Shown here piece by piece: positions 8,483 through 17,309 of a DNA stretch of 64,000 bases. The DNA comes from Alkalihalobacillus sp047302405 (GTDB lineage Bacteria; Bacillota; Bacilli; Bacillales; Bacillaceae_D). A program made the translations under genes and the position numbers. How positions within the stretch are numbered: position 1 is the stretch's first letter; every line of letters begins with the position of its first letter. Location: NCBI RefSeq assembly GCF_047302405.1, contig NZ_CP154853.1, forward strand, positions 2,666,001-2,730,000, in the 5' to 3' direction. Below the pieces are notes generated by a model that saw nothing but the letters and a program-made list of their open reading frames with translations, was not told where the DNA came from and made no database searches.

Positions 8483-9010
8483 CTACTCGCATTCTACCCA
8501 AAAACGCTTAATCACTTCACCATCATCAGTCACAAAATCCTCATCAATCATGCCACCATTTTTAACAATTGTTTTATAAGAGGCAAGATTGTCTTCATCA
8601 CAACAGACGAGCACTTTTTTTATGCCTAACTTGTTCGATTCTTGTAAAGCCAAAGCTAAAATTTGCGTAGCATACCCTTTTTGACGAGCGGACGGTCTAA
8701 TCCCATAACCGATATGCCCTCCTTGTTCAAATAAGAAAGAATTAAGGGTGTGGCGAATGTTAACCGCTCCGACTACTTCTTCCTCCTCATTAATAAGCCA
8801 ATAGGTTGTGTTTTTCACTTGGCTAGCACTTAAACCTACACCTGTTTCTTGTTTTTGTAAAAAAGAAAACATCGCCTCCGCATCATTCGAACTTTCTCTT
8901 ATCACCCAAGGAACCATCTTTTCTCCACTTTTAAACCACTCATCATAAAATTCCTGATATGGACCAAGCCACTCTTTATTTGCTTTGATTAATTTAACGT
9001 TAAGCTTCAT
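8483..9010 (-). CDS. GNAT N-acetyltransferase
   Basis: 175 residues with the GNAT fold; motif A is GYGIRPSARQKGYA, and the C-terminal part has ASYKTIVKNGG, typical of the substrate side. Its ATG overlaps the stop of the upstream histidine kinase gene (ATGA) and has AAGGGGG just upstream, so it is translationally coupled to natK-like. The S66 gene starts 10 bases after its stop, so the four genes natR-natK-GNAT-S66 probably form one operon. The acetylated substrate is unknown. Confidence 0.85.
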   Translation of the reverse strand: MKLNVKLIKANKEWLGPYQEFYDEWFKSGEKMVPWVIRESSNDAEAMFSFLQKQETGVGLSASQVKNTTYWLINEEEEVVGAVNIRHTLNSFLFEQGGHIGYGIRPSARQKGYATQILALALQESNKLGIKKVLVCCDEDNLASYKTIVKNGGMIDEDFVTDDGEVIKRFWVECE

Positions 9011-10008
9011 TGTTCCCCCTTGTTAGTTCGTTCTCCAACTTCCTTAATCAGTGGCAATTTGATCCGAACTGTAAACAGATTCTTATCATAATAGTAATCG
9101 ATTTGACCATGATGCCCTTTTACAAGCTTGGAAATAATATATGTACCAAGCCCTTCATGTCCCTCTTCTTTTGTTGTGACACCAAACTTTTCAAAAAGGG
9201 TATCCAATAAATGACGGTTTTCAAATAAGGCTGAGTTAGAAAGACGCAACAGATAAATCCCACTTCTTTTTTCTGTTTGTAAGAAAATACTCGCATCTTT
9301 TTTTGCTTTTTCCTGATAATCCTTTGCTGCTTCAAATGCATTATCAAATAAATTTGTGAGCAAACTCATTTGATCGACTTGCTTTAACGGAAGCTCTGAT
9401 AATGGTATTTCGACTTCCCTTCTCCATTCAATCAAATGCTGTTTAAATAATTCATTATAAGTAAACAGTACGGAAACCATTGCTCCACTTTCTCCCTTTA
9501 TAACATGGTTCAAATTTTGATAATCTTGAAATAGCTGCTGAGAATAAGTATCGACATCAGCCGTTTTTTGTTTATTAATCATTTGTTCTAACGCTGCTGT
9601 ATGTTTCAAAAAATCATGGCGTTGAGCTCGCACCTCACGAAAATCAACATTAATCTTCGTTAATTTCTTCTCGACTTCATCTAATTCAAGCTTAGTCGCT
9701 CCCCAATAACTAATAAGCTCAACTTTAACGACAGCCAAAGCAAGAATACTGAAAACTAACAAAACTAAACCGATCTCTGATTCTATCGATAACATTACCA
9801 GCACCATTAAAAAGTGTGGAATGAGAAAAAGATTCATTTCATGTGGGGCGATTCGTGTGCTCTCTTTCATCTTCTTAAAGTAAAAGATCAAAAATAAGCC
9901 AGCACTCAAAAAAACTAAAATAGAAATCGAAACAGACGTTTTCATGACTAACAAAATAAAAGCTAGAATGTATAAGCTGAGGCTACTTATTTGCATTATT
10001 TTTCTCAA
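9007..10008 (-). CDS. natK: GHKL sensor histidine kinase (NatK/AgrC-like)
   Basis: 333 residues. The membrane N-terminus has about four to five helices in the first 105 residues. A coiled linker follows, then a dimerisation segment with the phospho-acceptor in RAQRHDFLKH. The ATPase domain has an N-box (LLTNLFDNAFEAA) and G-box (HEGLGTYII). This is the class that pairs with LytTR regulators. The start is TTG at 10008 with GGAGGCGATAAA. It lies downstream of the LytTR regulator gene and divergent from natAB, matching the B. subtilis NatK/NatR/NatAB set. The sensed signal is unknown; sodium or membrane stress are possibilities only. Confidence 0.8.
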   Translation of the reverse strand: MRKIMQISSLSLYILAFILLVMKTSVSISILVFLSAGLFLIFYFKKMKESTRIAPHEMNLFLIPHFLMVLVMLSIESEIGLVLLVFSILALAVVKVELISYWGATKLELDEVEKKLTKINVDFREVRAQRHDFLKHTAALEQMINKQKTADVDTYSQQLFQDYQNLNHVIKGESGAMVSVLFTYNELFKQHLIEWRREVEIPLSELPLKQVDQMSLLTNLFDNAFEAAKDYQEKAKKDASIFLQTEKRSGIYLLRLSNSALFENRHLLDTLFEKFGVTTKEEGHEGLGTYIISKLVKGHHGQIDYYYDKNLFTVRIKLPLIKEVGERTNKGEQ

Positions 10009-10024
10009 TTTATCGCCTCCAACT

Positions 10025-10723
10025 TTAATTAAAAAATTGCTTTTGCATCTCGTCTAGTTTTGCCTTTGTAATTAAAGCTGTTTTTTTAGTTGATTGGAAG
10101 ATAACAGAGTAAGAATTTTTAGTATATATTGAAAAGTTTTTGACGTGTTGAACATTAATAATAAATCCACGATGAGACCGGAGAAAGTTAGGATTAGCTA
10201 ACTCCTTTTCTAAGTCGTTTAAAGTCATATACGTCGTATGAACTTCTTTTGAAGTAACAATTGTTGTTTGACGTCCTGTTCGTTCTACAAAAATGATTTT
10301 CTCTTTTTCAATAAAGTGGATTTCATTTTTCTGTTTTAAAACCAACTTTTTCTTCTCAACAACTTCTTCTTTTTTTAAGCGATTAATCCCTTTCATTAAT
10401 CGTTCCTTTGAATAAGGCTTCATAATATAGTCTAATACATTTAACTCGAACGCATGAACGGCGTAACCACTATAACCAGTTACAAAAATGACATCAATCC
10501 CCATTGCATAGCTATTAATAAAATCAGCCAACTCATAGCCCGAGAGATTGGGCATTTCAATATCGGTAATTAATAAATCAATCGATGTCGTTTTAATATA
10601 TTCATAAGCTTCCTCAGAATTATTAGTTGAAAAGACAACCTCAACTGTTGGCACATCCGCCAATATTGCATTGAGCTTTTCTAAGTCATATTTTTGGTCA
10701 TCCACTAATCCAACTTTGAGCAT
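10025..10723 (-). CDS. natR: LytTR-type response regulator (NatR-like)
   Basis: 232 residues from the ATG at 10723, chosen over an ATG at 10747 because AAGGAG lies 6 bases before it and the protein then begins MLKVGLVDDQ. The receiver domain spans 1-115: acidic pocket VDDQ, phospho-Asp in LLITDIEMP, Lys in DYIMKPYSKE. The LytTR DNA-binding domain spans about 130-230 (RSHRGFIINVQHVKNF). LytTR proteins bind paired direct repeats. Such a pair lies in the natA promoter region at 10785 and 10806. It is the first gene of the leftward operon with the kinase. Confidence 0.85.
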   Translation of the reverse strand: MLKVGLVDDQKYDLEKLNAILADVPTVEVVFSTNNSEEAYEYIKTTSIDLLITDIEMPNLSGYELADFINSYAMGIDVIFVTGYSGYAVHAFELNVLDYIMKPYSKERLMKGINRLKKEEVVEKKKLVLKQKNEIHFIEKEKIIFVERTGRQTTIVTSKEVHTTYMTLNDLEKELANPNFLRSHRGFIINVQHVKNFSIYTKNSYSVIFQSTKKTALITKAKLDEMQKQFFN

Positions 10724-10784
10724 ATTATTCTCCTTAACTGTTAACACACTTCCAATTTAACCCTCTTCATCTATTATACGGTAC

Positions 10785-10860
10785 TTTCGCGACATAAAAA
10801 GCCCTTTTCACGACAATAAGGACGTTTTCAAAGGAAAAAATGAGTATAGTAGGACTATAC
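10785..10860 (+). promoter_or_regulatory. Candidate LytTR operator and dyad before natA
   Basis: Two direct repeats, TTTCGCGACAT (10785) and TTTCACGACAA (10806), are exactly 21 bp apart, two helical turns, the geometry LytTR regulators prefer. A perfect 7-3-7 dyad, GTATAGT-AGG-ACTATAC (10844-10860), follows. No convincing -35/-10 pair was found, which is usual for activator-dependent promoters. NatR binding is inferred. Confidence 0.55.
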
Positions 10861-10928
10861 AAAAAAACGTTCATCGCGGTATCACAGCAACGATTAGAAA
10901 GATGGTCGGTACTACTTAAATAAATAAG

Positions 10929-10953
10929 CTAGCTGCGTCCGTTAGAAGCTCGA
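10929..10953 (+). repeat. Fragment of interspersed repeat tail in the natA leader
   Basis: CTAGCTGCGTCCGTTAGAAG and the following CTCGA match the end of the tandem repeats at 28543-29175 almost perfectly. Here the segment lies in the 5-prime leader of natA, between the LytTR sites and the ribosome site, without the rest of the element. Confidence 0.75.
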
Positions 10954-10992
10954 AAAAATGGACTGTGCTTTATATTCAAGGAGGTAAAGAGG

Positions 10993-11736
10993 ATGATTAA
11001 AATTCAAAATGTGTCACGTTCCTTTCGTGATAAAAAAGTAACCGTTGAAGCTGTAAAAAATATTAGTCTAGCAATCAAAAAAGGCGAAGTCGTTGGACTT
11101 TTAGGTGAGAACGGGGCTGGAAAAACAACATTACTACGAATGATTAGTACGGTTCTTGAACCTTCTAAAGGAGAAATTTCGATTAATGGAATTGATATCT
11201 TAAAAGAACCGATGAAGGTAAAAGCACAAATTGGTGTTCTTTTTGGCAGTGAAACGGGAATGTATGACCGCTTAACCGCTAGAGAAAACTTGCAGTATTT
11301 TGCTCAGCTTTACGGAATGTCTAAACATGAAACGAAGACTCGAATTGATTATTTAGCGACTCGGTTTGGCATGAAGGATTATTTAGATCGAAAGGTTGGT
11401 GGATTTTCAAAAGGGATGAGACAAAAGGTGACGATTGCACGGACACTTCTCCATGATCCAGAATTAATCTTACTCGATGAACCAACTACAGGACTCGACA
11501 TCACCTCTGCGAATATGTTCCGAGAACTGATCCATTCTTTACAAAACGAAGGCAAAACCATTATCTTCTCTAGTCACATTATGGAGGAAGTAAAACAGCT
11601 CTGTGAGTCGATTGTAATGATTCATAAAGGAGAACTGGTTTATCAAGGTTCGATTGAAGAACTTTATAAGGAAGAAGAAAGCGAAGACTTAAACTACATC
11701 TTTATGTCACGTTTAGTTAGGGGGACAAATTCATGA
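10993..11736 (+). CDS. natA: ABC transporter ATP-binding protein (NatA-like)
   Basis: 247 residues, one nucleotide-binding domain. Walker A is GENGAGKTT (about 39-47), the signature FSKGMRQ, Walker B LILLDEPTTGLD, and the switch His is in IIFSSHIMEE. It is closest in type to NatA, the ATPase of the Bacillus sodium exporter NatAB. ATG at 10993 with an ideal AAGGAGGT. It overlaps natB by four bases (ATGA), so the two subunits are coupled. It is divergent from natR-natK, which probably control it. Confidence 0.88.
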   Translation: MIKIQNVSRSFRDKKVTVEAVKNISLAIKKGEVVGLLGENGAGKTTLLRMISTVLEPSKGEISINGIDILKEPMKVKAQIGVLFGSETGMYDRLTARENLQYFAQLYGMSKHETKTRIDYLATRFGMKDYLDRKVGGFSKGMRQKVTIARTLLHDPELILLDEPTTGLDITSANMFRELIHSLQNEGKTIIFSSHIMEEVKQLCESIVMIHKGELVYQGSIEELYKEEESEDLNYIFMSRLVRGTNS

Positions 11737-12905
11737 TTCTTAACGTTTATAAAAAAGAAATGCTCGATATGCTTAGAGATAGGAAGACGATTTTATTAAG
11801 TGTGTTACTCCCAATTATCTTTAATTTACTCGTCATGTTTTTTATGACCAACTTTTTGTTTAATGATAATGTCGATCAAATTAATGTTGCGATTACTGAA
11901 GCAGATTCCACACTCATAGCAAGTTGGGTGAATGAAATAGAAGGAGCCAACCTCATTCCCTCTGAGGATCCATCGGCTGTCTTTTTAGAAGGAGATGCCC
12001 ATATTGCTCTTATTTTTGACAATCAATTTGAGCAAATGTTGGCATCAGGGGAAACACCGATGATTCAACTTCAATACGATCCAGCAAGTACACGCTCTAG
12101 CTCTGCTATGGATCAAATTTACAATGTTTTGGCCGAACAAATGCATGGCATTGTTGCTAGTAATTTAGCTGAGCTTAATCTTGATCATCAAGTGATTGAA
12201 CCTTTTTATCTCGTTCCACTAACTGCAAGTGAAGAAAATAATGAAACATCACTCTTTATTTTAACGATTTTTGCTCAGTTAATCATTATCCTTTCGATTA
12301 ATATGGGAGGATTATCGGCGGCAAATGACCTGGTGGCCGGTGAGAAGGAAAGAAAAACGATGGAAGCACTCTTAATGACTCCTGTCCACCGTTTACATCT
12401 CGTCTTAGGCAAATGGTTAACGATAGCAACTTTATGTACAATTAGTGGATTTTTCTCGGTCGCTACTTTCTTTTTATACATTTATTTTGTCGGTGGAGAG
12501 TTAGGAGAAGCTTTACAAATTGGAGAAAATATCGGAATGCTTTCGCTTAGTCTTGCTGTTGGAATCCTCTCATTCGCTCTACTTATGGCGAGTATTTATT
12601 TAATGATTAGTTTATTTTCCAATACGATTAAGGAAGCGAGCAACTATATTTCACCAATCTCTTTCTTAACGATGATTCCTTACTTTTTATTAATTGGTGT
12701 ATCGGTAAATGAACTATCAACCAACTATTTTATCATCCCCGTTATGAATATCTTTGCTTTAATTAAAGAACTTATTTATGGGGTTTACGATATTACCCAT
12801 ATCCTTCTTGTAGCGGGGAGTTCAGCTATCTTCGTTTCCATTCTCTTCTTGATTGCTTATAAAATGTTTATGAAAAGTAAATATGTATTAGGGAAAGCAA
12901 GCTGA
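11733..12905 (+). CDS. natB: ABC-2 type permease (NatB-like)
   Basis: 390 residues: an N-terminal helix (about 18-42), a large extracytoplasmic domain (about 43-175), then five helices (about 180-205, 228-255, 270-300, 308-330, 350-380). This is the ABC-2 membrane topology of NatB, with the characteristic AGEKERKTMEALLMTPV cytoplasmic segment after the second helix. It forms the sodium-extruding exporter with NatA (family knowledge; ion specificity not shown here). It ends in a strong terminator. Confidence 0.88.
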   Translation: MILNVYKKEMLDMLRDRKTILLSVLLPIIFNLLVMFFMTNFLFNDNVDQINVAITEADSTLIASWVNEIEGANLIPSEDPSAVFLEGDAHIALIFDNQFEQMLASGETPMIQLQYDPASTRSSSAMDQIYNVLAEQMHGIVASNLAELNLDHQVIEPFYLVPLTASEENNETSLFILTIFAQLIIILSINMGGLSAANDLVAGEKERKTMEALLMTPVHRLHLVLGKWLTIATLCTISGFFSVATFFLYIYFVGGELGEALQIGENIGMLSLSLAVGILSFALLMASIYLMISLFSNTIKEASNYISPISFLTMIPYFLLIGVSVNELSTNYFIIPVMNIFALIKELIYGVYDITHILLVAGSSAIFVSILFLIAYKMFMKSKYVLGKAS

Positions 12906-12932
12906 TATATCTAATAGACACATAGAGACAAC

Positions 12933-12980
12933 GGCTGTCCCATAAAGTCATGAAAATGACCTTATGGAGGCAGCCTTTTG
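12933..12980 (+). terminator. Terminator of natAB
   Basis: Stem GGCTGTCCCATAAAGTCAT / ATGACCTTATGGAGGCAGCC with a GAAA loop, followed by TTTTGTTTT. Confidence 0.85.
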
Positions 12981-13062
12981 TTTTAAATAAAGTAAGAACC
13001 TTCAACACTCGCTTTTTCACAAGTAAAGATTGTGTAATTAGAAGGACGAACGAGACGATTCA

Positions 13063-14013
13063 TTATATTTGATCCAACTGCACGATTTTCTCCATTTCTA
13101 TTCTAAAATAGGCTAGTGTCTTTTCTCTTTGTGCCTCCGTTTGATTATCATATAATAACTCTTCTAATAACTCAGCAACATCTTCTAACAGTCTTCTCCC
13201 TTGAAAAAATAGTAGAGCAGTCTCATTCATTTCGAAACAGGGATTTAATAACTGATATTGTTCCATAAATGTGGCTGCGTATGATTGCTCTTGTATAAAC
13301 ATCAAATCTGCTTCCACTGGTGAAAGTTTGAGTCCTTCCCAGTCAATAATAACAAGTTGATTTGATACTCTCATGACATTCCAATGGTGTAAATCCGTAT
13401 GACAAAATACATTTTGAGGTGGATTATGTCTTAACAAAACAGCCTTTTTTTCGGTCTCTTTCATTAAATTTTGAATCGCCGGCATATATTGTTCTACTAT
13501 CACACGAACATCATTAGGAACCTCTTCTTTTCTCATTCGCTCATTTTTAAAATGTGAGAGTAACGGCAGTGTGAAGTCCTCAATCATTGACGGATGAACA
13601 TCTAGCTCTACTTGGTGACAATGAAGGTCAGAAATCATCTCAGCAAATTGGACAATTTCATTCGTATCTAAACCGCTTTCCCCTACAGTTTCTCCATCAA
13701 TATAAGGAAAAAGCAAATAAAAAGCAGATTGATCTTCAAATTTAAACTCTTGCTCAAGCGTTTTAATCGGAACAGAAATCCTTTCTTTCAACCTTGGATT
13801 CTTTTGTAGTTCAAATGTAATTGGAACATAATAATCAATTAATTCCACCCATTTTTTGATCGATTGCCTATTCTTCAAAAATACTTTTAAAAAATAGGTT
13901 TTTTGTAAACTTTCGACCTTATAGGCAAGTGCTGTCCAACCACCAGCAAGGTTACTTACTTTCGTTGCCTTTATTTTAAAATGATTCAAGAGAACTTCTT
14001 TTATCTGGTCCAT
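13063..14013 (-). CDS. APH-family phosphotransferase, substrate unknown
   Basis: 316 residues from ATG 14013, preferred to the GTG four codons earlier because GGTGGAGG sits 6 bases before it. Protein-kinase-like fold: the N-lobe strand TYFLKVFLK supplies the ATP-binding Lys, the catalytic loop is FCHTDLHHWNV (Brenner motif HxDxxxxN), and the metal-binding Asp is in VIIDWEG. The family includes aminoglycoside phosphotransferases, choline/homoserine kinases and spore-coat kinases such as CotS. Nothing nearby points to an antibiotic substrate. Single gene, convergent with natAB and divergent from the PhzF gene. Confidence 0.8.
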   Translation of the reverse strand: MDQIKEVLLNHFKIKATKVSNLAGGWTALAYKVESLQKTYFLKVFLKNRQSIKKWVELIDYYVPITFELQKNPRLKERISVPIKTLEQEFKFEDQSAFYLLFPYIDGETVGESGLDTNEIVQFAEMISDLHCHQVELDVHPSMIEDFTLPLLSHFKNERMRKEEVPNDVRVIVEQYMPAIQNLMKETEKKAVLLRHNPPQNVFCHTDLHHWNVMRVSNQLVIIDWEGLKLSPVEADLMFIQEQSYAATFMEQYQLLNPCFEMNETALLFFQGRRLLEDVAELLEELLYDNQTEAQREKTLAYFRIEMEKIVQLDQI

Positions 14014-14163
14014 TGTAACCTCCACCCCGAATATTTTCCCTTAAAATGACATACTTCTATTCTCTTTGTAATTAAATCATTCATTCATGATCCATTATCC
14101 TACAATAAATGTTAAAATAGCAGAATAATTAGATATAAAAAATAAAGAGGAGGACACGTTTGG

Positions 14164-15075
14164 ATGCAGTCTGTGACCGTTTATCATTACGATGCATTTA
14201 GTTTAGAACCAAACCAAGGAAATCCAGCGGGAGTTGTCTTAGAAGCGGATGCCCTTTCCGATAAAGAAATGCAGGAAATTGCCTTTAAAGTAGGCTTTAA
14301 TGAAACAGCCTTCCACTTAACATCAAAAATCGCCGATCTTCAGTTACGCTATTTTACACCCGGACACGAGATGAATTTATGTGGACACGGTACGATCGCT
14401 ATCTTATACGCCTTAAAAACAAAAGGGCTTTTAGCTGATAAAAGCGAGCTGACGATTGAAACAAATGCAGGGATTCTTCCCATTAGTATTCAAGAAAAAG
14501 ACGGGTCCTTTTTTATTACGTTAGAACACGCTCCTCCAAAATTCAAGAAATTTAATGGCTCTTATGCTGATATCGCCTCAGCTATAGGGATAAACAAAAA
14601 TGAACTGTCATCGGATTTACCGATTATTTATGGCAGTACTGGAACATGGACGTTACTCGTTCCCATTCGTTCATTAGAATCCTTTCAAAAAATGAAACCT
14701 AATAATCAAGTTTTTCCTTCCATCTTAAAAGAGATACCTAATGCTTCCCTTCATGTCTTTTGTCTAGAAACATTTGATACTGAAGCGGATATGCATGCAC
14801 GCCATTTCTCCTCGCCTTATTCAGGCACGATCGAGGATGCCGTTACCGGCACAGCTTCTGGTGTAATGGCAGCTTATTATAAAAAGTACATTCAGAAATC
14901 AAAAAAGCCGATCGTTAACCTTGTCATTGAACAAGGCTATGAAGTCGGCAAAAACGGAAGGGTTTATGTATCCGCCACCCCAAATGAAAAAACGAAAGAA
15001 ATGAGTATTCATATGAGCGGACAAGCGGTATACGTCAACAAATTCGAATTAAATTTGATTGAAAAGATTAAATAA
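14164..15075 (+). CDS. PhzF-family isomerase-like protein
   Basis: 303 residues with the two-domain PhzF / diaminopimelate-epimerase-like fold. Visible marks are FSLEPNQGNPAGVVL near the N-terminus, the conserved GFNETAF Glu (about 41-47), FTPGHEMNLCGHGT, and a C-terminal SGTIEDAVTGTASGVM. The family includes the phenazine enzyme PhzF and many uncharacterised enzymes. There are no phenazine genes here, so phenazine synthesis is not implied. GAGGAGG lies 10 bases before the ATG. Monocistronic with its own terminator. Confidence 0.85.
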   Translation: MQSVTVYHYDAFSLEPNQGNPAGVVLEADALSDKEMQEIAFKVGFNETAFHLTSKIADLQLRYFTPGHEMNLCGHGTIAILYALKTKGLLADKSELTIETNAGILPISIQEKDGSFFITLEHAPPKFKKFNGSYADIASAIGINKNELSSDLPIIYGSTGTWTLLVPIRSLESFQKMKPNNQVFPSILKEIPNASLHVFCLETFDTEADMHARHFSSPYSGTIEDAVTGTASGVMAAYYKKYIQKSKKPIVNLVIEQGYEVGKNGRVYVSATPNEKTKEMSIHMSGQAVYVNKFELNLIEKIK

Positions 15076-15101
15076 TATAAGCATTTTCTAAAGTGACAAG
15101 A

Positions 15102-15150
15102 GGCTACCTCAAAAGTTTAACGAGCTAAACTTTTGAAGTAGCCTTTTTTA
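15102..15150 (+). terminator. Terminator of the PhzF gene
   Basis: GGCTACCTCAAAAGTTTA and its near-perfect complement with a 6-base loop, followed by TTTTTT. Confidence 0.85.
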
Positions 15151-15220
15151 TTTGCTGTAGCCTATTTTTGATAAACATATTATTTTAAATCAGGTTTGAC
15201 GACGTTGTTCCTCCTTTTTT

Positions 15221-15298
15221 ACACATCACCTCCGACCAAATCACTCTTGACCGCATTACTCCGCTCTTTTCACACATCACTCCCGACCAAATCCCACG
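15221..15298. repeat. Two-copy 51-bp direct repeat, non-coding
   Basis: ACACATCACCTCCGACCAAA at 15221 recurs with one difference at 15272, 51 bp later. It lies in the convergent gap between the PhzF terminator and the exporter operon. It is too short and diverged to be sure it is a tandem array, but the spacing equals that of the arrays at 6199 and 37251. Confidence 0.5.
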
Positions 15299-15309
15299 CA
15301 ACAGTTCCC

Positions 15310-16542
15310 TTAAAAGATAATCATCTGCCTCATACACAGATAATACGTCATTGCTCCGGATAATAATGCCATTGGAACTGCCCAAACTGGTGAAAGGACA
15401 ACCATCCCTAACACGAATCCAATAACCGCGGAACTTGGCATCGATAAATAAGCAATCGCTCGTTTGATTCCTTCCATCGTCTCTTCATGTTTCGAGAATG
15501 GATAGAGTTTGAAGAACGAATGGCCTTTTAATTCCTTCCAGCTTGACATCATATAATAGTTAAGAAGCGCTAACATAATAAAAAAGAGCACCCACTTTAT
15601 CCAATTCGCTGGGACAATTAAAATAGCCATTGTTGAGACGCCAGTAATTCTAAATAAACCATTTAATTTTTGAGAATTACGAATAAACAGTTTAATAAAA
15701 AGTTCGGTCGTTATATTTTCGGTCGTTCGCTTCCGAAAGATTTTAGCTGAATTGGCTAACAGGAAGACTGGTCGTTTTCGTTGTTTTTTGTTGACTTGAT
15801 ACCCATTTAGACCAACAAGCATTGACGTATATTTGATTCGCTCCTTATTTTCACGAAGACAGTCTTTAAAAAAAGTCGTTGTTAAATTAAGACGTTTTTT
15901 CATAAATACCAAAGTGATCGGTACCAGTAAAACAGTGAAAGTGACTTGTAGTGATAAAGGACTCCAATGGAATAAATGAAATAAAAGCCATGTCAGAATA
16001 AAGAGCCCAATCGTTCGCAACACCTTTTTCCAACGTTCATATCGCAATTCAAGCAACTGATTAAGATATTGTAAACATAGCCGAAAGAGAATGACAAATG
16101 AGCATAACAACGTATAGTCCCACACAGAAACATCTTGGTATACGAGCATAAACGGGGCGATGATGAATGCGATAACTGACACGCTAAAAACATTCAATAC
16201 AATGGAATAAATGAGTCCGTATTTCTTTATCATTTGAACCCATTCTGGTCGCTGTCTTAAAAACAGTAGATCTCCATCTAATAAAAAAAGTCGTAACGTT
16301 CCACTCCAACAAACCAACAAGAAAATAAATGGAATTGTAAACGAAGGTAAATAATAAGCCCACTCCATTTCTCCTTGCCACAGCAAATAAAATTGATAGC
16401 CTAAAATAGCAAGCAGTGGTAGTAGGATATATAACCAAACGGTCCAATCGACCATCATCTTCCACAGCTTATACTGATAGCTCCATTCACTTTTCACTCT
16501 TTGTTTAAAAACCATTACAGGACTCATCTTCTCCATATTCAT
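15310..16542 (-). CDS. EcsB/YthQ-like ABC transporter permease
   Basis: 410 residues, about 8-9 predicted helices in two clusters (about 35-170 and 180-235, then 310-405) separated by a basic cytoplasmic stretch (about 235-300). This is the layout of the EcsB family. Its start overlaps the stop of the ATPase gene by four bases (ATGA). EcsAB-type exporters affect secretion, regulated proteolysis and peptide export in Bacillus. No hit gene is adjacent, so this may be the YthPQ-like paralogue rather than EcsAB itself. It is last in the leftward operon. Confidence 0.75.
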   Translation of the reverse strand: MNMEKMSPVMVFKQRVKSEWSYQYKLWKMMVDWTVWLYILLPLLAILGYQFYLLWQGEMEWAYYLPSFTIPFIFLLVCWSGTLRLFLLDGDLLFLRQRPEWVQMIKKYGLIYSIVLNVFSVSVIAFIIAPFMLVYQDVSVWDYTLLCSFVILFRLCLQYLNQLLELRYERWKKVLRTIGLFILTWLLFHLFHWSPLSLQVTFTVLLVPITLVFMKKRLNLTTTFFKDCLRENKERIKYTSMLVGLNGYQVNKKQRKRPVFLLANSAKIFRKRTTENITTELFIKLFIRNSQKLNGLFRITGVSTMAILIVPANWIKWVLFFIMLALLNYYMMSSWKELKGHSFFKLYPFSKHEETMEGIKRAIAYLSMPSSAVIGFVLGMVVLSPVWAVPMALLSGAMTYYLCMRQMIIF

Positions 16543-17237
16543 TGATCCATCAGCTCATAAAAACAATCCATTAATGAGCCGTCCTTTACGCTGACCAATT
16601 GAATGTCATTTAATGTTCCACTCGCAATAACCTCACCATAATTGATTAATAAAAAACGATCACAAATTTTCTCTGCTGTATCCAGAACATGAGTGCACAT
16701 TAAAATCGCCGCTCCATTTTTTCGTTCCGCTTCTAAAATGACAAGAAAATCTTTAATCGCTTTTGGGTCTAAACCAATAAACGGTTCATCAACTATATAT
16801 AATTTTGGTTTAATTAAAATCGCGATGATAATCATTAACTTCTGCTGCATCCCCTTTGAATAAGAGCCTGGATAATCATGCTTTGCTTCTTGAAGGCGAA
16901 AAATATCTAATAATTGATTCGCTCGCTCATCATAATCAAGGTCTTCTATTTTATTGACTGCTTTGGCTAACTCAATATGCTCCCACAAAGTTAACTCATC
17001 ATAATATGTGGGCTGCTCTGGTATATAAGCATAATCATTTTGTTTTTGAAAATGAATATTGCCTTCAATGGAATCGACTAGTCCAAGAATCGATTTAATC
17101 ATCGTGCTTTTCCCAGCTCCATTTGGTCCGATTAATCCAACAAGCTCACCTTCTTGTATCGCAAAACGAATATTATTAATCGCCTTTTCTTTTCCTGTAT
17201 AACCAGCACTTTGAATGTCAACTTCTAATACGGCCAT
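16539..17237 (-). CDS. EcsA/YthP-like ABC transporter ATP-binding protein
   Basis: 232 residues from ATG 17237, chosen because AGAAGGGAG lies 9 bases upstream and the protein then starts MAVLEVDIQ; the open frame extends 16 codons further without a site. Walker A is GPNGAGKST, signature YSKGMQQKL, Walker B LYIVDEPFIGLD, switch His in CTHVLD. The PEQPTYYDELTLWEH segment is typical of EcsA/YthP. It pairs with the permease directly downstream. Confidence 0.85.
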   Translation of the reverse strand: MAVLEVDIQSAGYTGKEKAINNIRFAIQEGELVGLIGPNGAGKSTMIKSILGLVDSIEGNIHFQKQNDYAYIPEQPTYYDELTLWEHIELAKAVNKIEDLDYDERANQLLDIFRLQEAKHDYPGSYSKGMQQKLMIIIAILIKPKLYIVDEPFIGLDPKAIKDFLVILEAERKNGAAILMCTHVLDTAEKICDRFLLINYGEVIASGTLNDIQLVSVKDGSLMDCFYELMDQ

Positions 17238-17309
17238 CTTATTTCTCCCTTCTTTATAAAAATTACGAAGAAAAGGGCTAGCCAATAGCTAACCCACTCT
17301 CCATTTCTA

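Noticed and set aside
14164..15075. Phenazine biosynthesis
   Set aside because: Only a PhzF-family protein is present; the family is broad and no phzA-E or G genes are here.
15185..15385. Leftward 66-codon frame after the EcsB-like gene
   Set aside because: Overlaps the 3-prime end of the permease in another frame and its repeats come from the 51-bp direct repeat.
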